From DAOOVD01 sp035369845 (GTDB lineage Bacteria > Bacillota > Desulfotomaculia > Desulfotomaculales > Pelotomaculaceae), in the NCBI GenBank assembly GCA_035369845.1, contig DAOOVD010000073.1, positions 1 to 9,012 of the forward strand: DNA of 9,012 bases, given 5' to 3'. Both the position numbers and the translations under genes were made by a program. Of this stretch, positions 5,387 to 9,012 are shown in pieces. Within the stretch, counting starts at the first letter, position 1; every line of letters begins with the position of its first letter. The notes beneath the pieces were generated by a model. The model saw nothing but the letters and a program-made list of their open reading frames with translations, had not been told where the DNA came from and ran no database searches.

Positions 5387-7307
5387 TCATCCTGCCGGCC
5401 AATCGCATCAAAAAGAGCGACACCAGTTGTGGATCGAACTGTACTCCGGCATACTTCTCAAGCTCTGCCGCGGCTTTTTCGTGGGACATGGCCTTCCGGT
5501 AAGGCCGGTCGCTGGTCATGGCGTCATAAGCGTCGGCGATGGCCAGAATACGGCACTCCAGCGGTATCTCTTCCCCTTTCAGACCGAGAGGATAGCCTTC
5601 GCCGTTCCACCACTCGTGATGTTTGAGGATCCAGTCACCGATGTTTTGCAGCACTGCGGCGGACTGCGCAATGCGATAGCCGATCTCGCAGTGCTGCCGC
5701 ATCTCCCTGGTTTCCTCGGGACTGAGGGGGCCCGGCTTGAAAAGAATATTGTCCGGTATCCCGATTTTGCCGATGTCGTGAAACTGAGCCAGCAGGCGCA
5801 GGTCTGCCACCGCGTGCTCAGGCAGGCCGAGAGCCTCGGCCATATCCGCAACCAGGGTCTGCATTCGGGCGGCATGTCCTTCCGTTATGAAGTCCCTTGC
5901 CTCCAGCGCCTTCATCAGGGCCTGGACGATGGCGCTGATGGCGCTTTGCCTGTGATGCAGCTTATCCCTGTACATGTTGTTGTCCGCTTCCTTGAAGAGG
6001 CTGTCCATGCCTGCCGGCGCCATATTCACCGTGGCAAAACCGACGGACATGCTGAGCGATCGTTTCGGACCCTTTGCGTTGTACGCCGCAACAGCGTCCT
6101 GGATTCTGTGGAAGACGCCTTCCACAGCTTCCCTGTCGCTGTGCGGAAGCAGCACAGCAAACTCGTCGCCCCCGATCCGGGCTACAATATCGTCCTTGCG
6201 CACAGCCTTTTTGAGAACGCCGGCAGCTTCCACCAGGAGCTCGTCTCCCGCCTCGTGCCCCAGAGCGTCGTTGACCAGCTTCAGTCCGTCGATGTCGCAC
6301 AGAATAAGCCCCACCGGATTATGCCGGCCGCTTTCCAGGCGGCGCATTTCCTCTTCGAAGTAGGCACGGTTGTAAACTCCGGTAAGAGCGTCGTGCAGGC
6401 TGAAATACCGCAGTTGTTCTTCCATCAGCTTCCGCTCGGTGATGTCCACAAAACTTTCCAGAAGATACTTCCGGCCGCCGAAAGTCACCGGGACCACGCT
6501 TTTCATTACGGACATGCGTCCGCCGCCGGCCTTGAGCAGCACGCGCTCCGAATGATCAACCTCTTCTCCGAGGTCGGACACCGGACACCTTCCTTTATCC
6601 TCCGGACAGATGAATTTATGGCAGAGCGAGCCGACAAGCTCCTCTTTCGGGGCGCCGATCATCTCCACCGCCATGCGGTTGACATCAACAATGCGGTGCG
6701 TTTCGGCGTCAATAACCAGCACTCCGCTCCGGACGGAATCCAGGATGACCCTTAAACGCGCCTCGCTTTCCCGCAGCGCCGTTTCCGCCTGAATGCGCCT
6801 GGTTACGTCGCGTACAATCAGGAGAACCTGCTTGTCCGGCAACGGCGCCAGAATTGCATCGTAAAAAAATTTGCCACCCGCGATCACCAACGGGTGTTCA
6901 AGACTGACAACCGAACCCTTCTCCAGCACCTGCCGCAGCGCTTCCGGCAGTCTTTCCCGGACCTGCCGGTGAGGACTGTCCTGAAGCTTTTTTCCCCGGA
7001 GAGCGATTGAAGAAACAGGCAGACTGGTAACGCTGCCAGCTTTGTAATGGACGACGGTGCCGTTCCGGTCAAGCCAGAACAGCGCGTCCGGAAAAGCCTG
7101 CAGCACGGCCTGCGTCCCGGAATCATCACGGTGCGTCCCCTGAGAATTCAACTCCAGGGCACGCTCAAGCATTTTTCGGTCAGCGTCGAATTCCCAGTAT
7201 GCGCAGTTGACCTCATTCAAGAATTCCAGATATTTTTTGTCTATTGAAGCCGCGTCGCCAAAATAACGCCTCAGCTGCCGCTGCAGCAAATCATGAAGCC
7301 GTTCCAC
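5370..7307 (-). CDS. PAS-PAS-GGDEF-HD-GYP protein (cyclic-di-GMP synthesis and breakdown)
   Basis: The 645-residue cytoplasmic sensor-type protein has no membrane segment. In order: a short N-terminal helical part (1-65), PAS 1 (about 66-172), PAS 2 (about 184-294, ending in FVDITERK), GGDEF (about 300-450) and HD-GYP (about 455-640). The GGDEF motif is intact at 379-383, and RKDD (370-373) is a properly spaced RxxD inhibitory site, so diguanylate cyclase activity with product inhibition is plausible. HD-GYP shows HDIGK (510-514), HHEWWNGEGYP (563-573) and AIADAYDAMTSDRPYR (589-604), consistent with an active phosphodiesterase. PAS 2 holds three cysteines (229, 234, 241) in CHKFICPEDKGRCPVSDLG. 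The start is GTG 7307, with GGAGG 7 nt upstream. The frame stays open to 7586, but that extension is Cys/Arg-rich and looks non-coding. Which activity dominates, and what signal is sensed, cannot be read from sequence. Confidence 0.93.
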   Translation of the reverse strand: MERLHDLLQRQLRRYFGDAASIDKKYLEFLNEVNCAYWEFDADRKMLERALELNSQGTHRDDSGTQAVLQAFPDALFWLDRNGTVVHYKAGSVTSLPVSSIALRGKKLQDSPHRQVRERLPEALRQVLEKGSVVSLEHPLVIAGGKFFYDAILAPLPDKQVLLIVRDVTRRIQAETALRESEARLRVILDSVRSGVLVIDAETHRIVDVNRMAVEMIGAPKEELVGSLCHKFICPEDKGRCPVSDLGEEVDHSERVLLKAGGGRMSVMKSVVPVTFGGRKYLLESFVDITERKLMEEQLRYFSLHDALTGVYNRAYFEEEMRRLESGRHNPVGLILCDIDGLKLVNDALGHEAGDELLVEAAGVLKKAVRKDDIVARIGGDEFAVLLPHSDREAVEGVFHRIQDAVAAYNAKGPKRSLSMSVGFATVNMAPAGMDSLFKEADNNMYRDKLHHRQSAISAIVQALMKALEARDFITEGHAARMQTLVADMAEALGLPEHAVADLRLLAQFHDIGKIGIPDNILFKPGPLSPEETREMRQHCEIGYRIAQSAAVLQNIGDWILKHHEWWNGEGYPLGLKGEEIPLECRILAIADAYDAMTSDRPYRKAMSHEKAAAELEKYAGVQFDPQLVSLFLMRLAGRMKKPTV

Positions 7308-7430
7308 TGCCAATCCTCCAAATACGCAGTAGTAGTCAACTCCAATTGCACAACTCCGCACCTGTACGGATGGAAACGCAAGAAAAACTTGTTCCCCTTT
7401 CCCTTGACAGCTTTTTCTTCTGAAGGAACA

Positions 7431-7455
7431 AGAGCAGGAAGAAAAATCCTGCTCT
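7431..7455 (-). terminator. Perfect 9-bp hairpin, possible weak terminator or leader element
   Basis: AGAGCAGGA (7431-7439) and TCCTGCTCT (7447-7455) form a perfect 9-bp inverted repeat with a 7-nt loop. On the minus strand the hairpin is followed by TTGTTCCTTC, which is T-rich but not a clean U-run. On the plus strand the tail is poorer. In the leader of the GGDEF/HD-GYP gene it could act as a partial terminator, a processing site or a protein site. Confidence 0.4.
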
Positions 7456-7586
7456 AATTGTATATACGGCCCATGTGTTGACGGATGAAATGCCCCTCGC
7501 GGCAGACCGGGTTGCCGCCGCATACCCCGTCCGCAATACCTGCGGCAGACCGCCTTGCACACGGCAGCCGGGTTGCGGAGCGGCAT

Positions 7587-7617
7587 CTTCCGTGAAAAGC
7601 CTTCGCTTGCACGGAAG
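7587..7617 (-). repeat. Extended hairpin with two stacked stems
   Basis: On the minus strand CTTCCGTG (7617-7610) pairs with CACGGAAG (7594-7587). Inside it, AAGC and GCTT form a second stem closed by a GAAG loop, separated by a small C/TT internal loop. The regularity suggests a folded RNA element in the leader; no function can be assigned. Confidence 0.4.
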
Positions 7618-7718
7618 CGTAAGCCCCCCCGCGGCCGGTTACCAAAAAACTGTTTATAAGATTAAGAGACCGGGAGCATTACGGGCGGCCGGCAAGTTCG
7701 GAGCAGGGCAGTTTTAGG

Positions 7719-7793
7719 TCATGCCCGGGACCAAAGCCGACAGCCTTCCCTGCAATGAGCAATGGCTCTGATCATATACCTTTTTCTCAGCAC
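7719..7793 (-). CDS. Small leader reading frame of 24 codons
   Basis: A GTG at 7793-7791 is preceded at 6-7 nt by a strong ribosome site (GGAAGGAGG, 7809-7801) and opens a 24-codon frame ending in TGA at 7721-7719. It begins about 25 nt after the -10 box of a good promoter, so it would be the first thing translated from that transcript. The basic peptide begins MLRKRYMIRAIAHC, with one more Cys and a Trp later. I know no homologue. It may be a leader peptide that controls the downstream GGDEF/HD-GYP gene about 410 nt further on, an independent small protein, or a decayed gene start. The ribosome site is the main evidence. Confidence 0.4.
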   Translation of the reverse strand: MLRKRYMIRAIAHCREGCRLWSRA

Positions 7794-7816
7794 CTCAATC
7801 CCTCCTTCCTGATCTT

Positions 7817-7845
7817 ATTTTAAACGTTTCCCGCCGGACTCTCAA
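7817..7845 (-). promoter_or_regulatory. Sigma-A promoter driving the leader of the GGDEF/HD-GYP gene
   Basis: The -35 box is TTGAGA (7845-7840), the -10 box is TAAAAT (7822-7817), with an ideal 17-nt spacer. An A/T block (about 7857-7844) lies immediately upstream, like an UP element. The start would be near 7810, just before the ribosome site of the small reading frame. It is the best promoter between the two divergent genes on this strand. Confidence 0.7.
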
Positions 7846-7956
7846 TTTTTTTTTAAAAACTTTCCCGGCAAATCCGCCGCCGGTTCCCCATAACGGCGCA
7901 GGAGGCCGGACGGGCATTCAGCCCCTGCCCAGGACCGGGAAGAACAATTCGTAATA

Positions 7957-7985
7957 TTGTCAGGGTTTGTTCACAAAACGGTAAT
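7957..7985 (+). promoter_or_regulatory. Possible promoter of the Spy-like gene
   Basis: TTGTCA (7957-7962) is followed after 17 nt by GGTAAT (7980-7985). The -10 is weak. The start would fall near 7992, right at the folded leader. The spacer contains the palindrome TTTGTTCACAAA (7966-7977), a possible operator. TATACT at 7996-8001 is a better -10 but has no -35 at a proper distance. Confidence 0.3.
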
Positions 7986-7993
7986 AAAAGGAG

Positions 7994-8054
7994 GTTATAC
8001 TAAAGTTGAGGGCAGCCGTTCAACGGCAGGCGCGAAGTCAAAATGCCCTATAAC
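7994..8054 (+). ncRNA. Candidate structured leader RNA upstream of the Spy-like gene
   Basis: Three nested helices can be drawn. GUUAUA (7994-7999) pairs with UAUAAC (8049-8054), GGGCA (8010-8014) with UGCCC (8044-8048), and GCCGU (8015-8019) with ACGGC (8023-8027). The first two stack continuously on the 3' side, with a 10-nt bulge on the 5' side. In that bulge GUUGA (8005-8009) is complementary to UCAAC (8020-8024) of the inner hairpin, so a pseudoknot or an alternative fold is possible. The element ends 16 nt before the ribosome binding region. I do not recognise a known riboswitch class. Confidence 0.35.
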
Positions 8055-8089
8055 ATATTAATCCTTATCTAAAAAAGGAGGTGACGCGG

Positions 8090-8887
8090 TTGAAAAGAAA
8101 GATGCTGCTCCTTATCCTCGCCCTGGCGCTGGTCCTGGGAGTCACCCAGATCGCGTCCGCAGCGGGATGGGGCATGGCAGGCGGCAAGTCATCCGGCCTG
8201 TGGCCGGGCGGCGGTCTTGCGCTGAAAAGTGAGAACTGTACCTTCCCGGCGGAAAAGCTGAACCTGAGCGACGAGCAGGTCCAAAAGCTGAAAGAGTTGC
8301 AACAGAACGCTTACGAAGCCTCCAGGGACCTGCGGACCAAGCTCCAGGACGCCATGTTCGAACTGAAACAACTGAGGCTCGACAAGAACCCGGACAGCGC
8401 CGCCATTGACGCCAAGACCCGGGAAGTGAAAGACCTGCGCGCCCAGATAGACCAGATTACGCAGCAGTGCCGGCAGGATATGCAAAACGTCCTCACTCCG
8501 GAACAGCAGTCGCAGCTGGAAAACATGAAAGGCCGCGGCGGCCCGGCGGAAAAGCTGAACCTGAGCGACGAGCAGGTCCAAAAGCTGAAAGAGTTGCAAC
8601 AGAACGCTTACGAAGCCTCCAGGGACCTGCGGACCAAGCTCCAGGACGCCATGTTCGAACTGAAACAACTGAGGCTCGACAAGAACCCGGACAGCGCCGC
8701 CATTGACGCCAAGACCCGGGAAGTGAAAGACCTGCGCGCCCAGATAGACCAGATTACGCAGCAGTGCCGGCAGGATATGCAAAACGTCCTCACTCCGGAA
8801 CAGCAGTCGCAACTGGAAAACATGAAAGGCCGCGGCGGCCGCGGCGGCCCGGGCATGCGCGGCGAAGCTGACGTTCAGCCCCGGTGA
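8090..8887 (+). CDS. Exported Spy/CpxP-like LTXXQ-family protein with a duplicated domain
   Basis: The product has 265 residues. Residues 1-25 are a clear signal peptide (KRK, then a Leu/Ala-rich core, then ASA before the cleavage site), so it is exported. After a Gly-rich linker come two copies of a 99-residue helical domain (53-151 and 152-250). Each has a helix starting EKLNLSDEQVQKLKELQQ, an Arg/Lys/Glu-rich coiled helix and the LTPEQQSQL signature (LTPEQ at 135-139 and 234-238). A 15-residue Gly/Arg tail follows. This is the pattern of Spy/CpxP and related metal-resistance proteins, which act as envelope chaperones or metal sensors; family members usually have one such domain. The start is TTG 8090, 8 nt after a perfect AAAGGAGGTGA; the GTG at 8081 lies inside that site and is rejected. 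No terminator is visible before the intron end at 8912. Exact substrate unknown. Confidence 0.85.
   Translation: MKRKMLLLILALALVLGVTQIASAAGWGMAGGKSSGLWPGGGLALKSENCTFPAEKLNLSDEQVQKLKELQQNAYEASRDLRTKLQDAMFELKQLRLDKNPDSAAIDAKTREVKDLRAQIDQITQQCRQDMQNVLTPEQQSQLENMKGRGGPAEKLNLSDEQVQKLKELQQNAYEASRDLRTKLQDAMFELKQLRLDKNPDSAAIDAKTREVKDLRAQIDQITQQCRQDMQNVLTPEQQSQLENMKGRGGRGGPGMRGEADVQPR
8245..8838 (+). repeat. Tandem direct repeat, two 297-bp units
   Basis: Unit 1 (8245-8541) and unit 2 (8542-8838) are identical except for one base, G at 8515 against A at 8812, which changes CAG to CAA (both Gln). The period is exactly 99 codons, so the frame is kept and the whole LTXXQ domain is doubled. The short GGCCGCGGCGG stretch at the end of each unit may have served as the recombination site. 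Confidence 0.97.
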
Positions 8888-8911
8888 TCCGGAAAAACTG
8901 TTTGCATACCA

Positions 8912-9012
8912 ATCGGGTAGGAGGCTACCTATTATTTAAGTAGCCGACCTCCCACACCACCGTACGTACCGTTCGGTATACGGCGCTTCCAAAGTTTACA
9001 CCTTACTTTGCA
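8912..9012 (-). mobile_element. Group II intron, 3' end (class C-like), remainder beyond the window
   Basis: The minus strand between 9012 and 8912 reads as the 3' end of a bacterial group II intron: domain V, a short linker, domain VI with a candidate branch A at 8918, and the end CCCGAT at 8917-8912 (AY rule). The CGC in the first arm of domain V at 8985-8983, in place of AGC, is the triad reported for class C introns. Such introns are mobile retroelements that encode a reverse transcriptase/maturase in domain IV and usually insert downstream of terminator hairpins. That gene and the 5' part should lie beyond the right edge. The intron is antisense to the Spy-like gene and ends 24 nt after its stop codon. 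Confidence 0.78.
8915..8985 (-). ncRNA. Domain V and domain VI helices of the group II intron
   Basis: Domain V: CGCCGUA (8985-8979) pairs with UACGGUG (8964-8958). UACC (8978-8975) pairs with GGUA (8970-8967) under a GAAC loop, and CG (8966-8965) is the 2-nt bulge on the 3' strand. Domain VI: GGCUACUU (8945-8938) pairs with AGGUAGCC (8930-8923) around a 7-nt loop. A lower stem pairs GGG (8953-8951) with CCC (8917-8915) and GG (8949-8948) with CU (8920-8919). A8918 lies opposite A8950, 7 nt from the intron end, where the branch point is expected. The pairing was done by eye. Confidence 0.75.

Larger units (their letters stand above)
7308..7718 (-). other. Long untranslated leader region upstream of the GGDEF/HD-GYP gene
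   Basis: About 410 nt between the small reading frame at 7719-7793 and the GGDEF/HD-GYP start hold no supportable gene on either strand. The plus-strand frame at 7475-7717 and the minus extension to 7586 both give low-complexity Arg/Cys/Gly-rich translations without ribosome sites. What can be seen are two good hairpins (7587-7617 and 7431-7455) and three imperfect copies of a GGCAG...TTGC motif at about 7501, 7544 and 7563. I see no canonical c-di-GMP riboswitch core. No second promoter close to the gene is convincing; TTGACT at about 7342-7337 lacks a matching -10. Confidence 0.5.

Noticed and set aside
5334..6755. A 473-codon open frame on the plus strand.
   Set aside because: It is fully antisense to the GGDEF/HD-GYP gene, whose protein shows intact catalytic motifs. 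The plus frame gives no recognisable domain and arises from GC-rich codons on the other strand.
7308..7586. N-terminal extension of the GGDEF/HD-GYP protein by 93 residues.
   Set aside because: The extension is Cys/Arg-rich and low in family resemblance, has no ribosome site, and crosses a perfect hairpin. GTG 7307 has GGAGG at 7 nt.
7475..7717. An 80-codon plus-strand frame between the divergent genes.
   Set aside because: There is no ribosome site, the composition is Arg/Gly/Ala-rich, and it crosses hairpins in the opposite-strand leader.
7308..7810. A canonical c-di-GMP (GEMM) riboswitch before the GGDEF/HD-GYP gene.
   Set aside because: The conserved core sequences of the class were not found on either strand of this region.
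8004..8052. A 15-codon plus-strand frame starting at TTG 8007 after GGAGG at 7990-7994.
   Set aside because: The spacing of about 12 nt is long, the start is TTG, and the interval is better explained as a folded leader.
8189..8812. A 207-codon minus-strand frame with an internal repeat.
   Set aside because: It is the mirror of the duplicated Spy-like gene. The repeat comes from the DNA duplication, there is no ribosome site, and the protein is not recognisable.
1..9012. CRISPR arrays, tRNA or rRNA genes, and phage genes.
   Set aside because: No regularly spaced repeats, tRNA cloverleaf motifs, rRNA sequence or phage-type proteins were seen.

Overview
The window is a bacterial chromosomal segment, most likely from a Gram-positive anaerobe of the Clostridia (Peptococcaceae-like). 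This assignment is an inference from several things: strong AGGAGG-type ribosome binding sites, frequent GTG/TTG starts, a TRAP-type trp leader, a PAS-PAS-GGDEF-HD-GYP signalling protein, and a class C-like group II intron end. No species can be named from the sequence alone.

Layout from left to right. Positions 1-4905 (minus strand) carry a tightly packed tryptophan operon in the order trpE-trpG-trpD-trpC-trpF-trpB. trpB runs off the left edge, and trpA presumably follows outside. Most junctions overlap or nearly touch (GTGA, ATGA, a 14-nt overlap, a 2-nt gap). The exception is a 106-nt gap between trpG and trpD. Together the genes convert chorismate to tryptophan.

Positions 4906-5075 hold the control region of the operon: an extended -10 sigma-A promoter, then a leader with ten (G/U/A)AG triplets spaced by 2-3 nt, then an intrinsic terminator just before trpE. 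An alternative antiterminator pairs the last triplets with the 5' half of the terminator. This is the architecture of TRAP (MtrB)-controlled attenuation known from Bacillus.

Positions 5076-5386 are low in genes. They contain an AT-rich open frame with no start, probably a broken gene. Positions 5370-7307 (minus) encode a two-PAS, GGDEF plus HD-GYP protein of cyclic-di-GMP metabolism. Its apparent promoter lies 500 nt upstream, so the transcript would have a long leader holding a 24-codon reading frame and several hairpins.

On the plus strand, 8090-8887 encodes an exported Spy/CpxP-like LTXXQ protein whose whole domain is duplicated in tandem (297 bp, one silent difference). A folded leader RNA candidate precedes it. 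Positions 8912-9012 (minus) are the 3' end (domains V and VI) of a group II intron with a CGC triad; the rest lies beyond the right edge.
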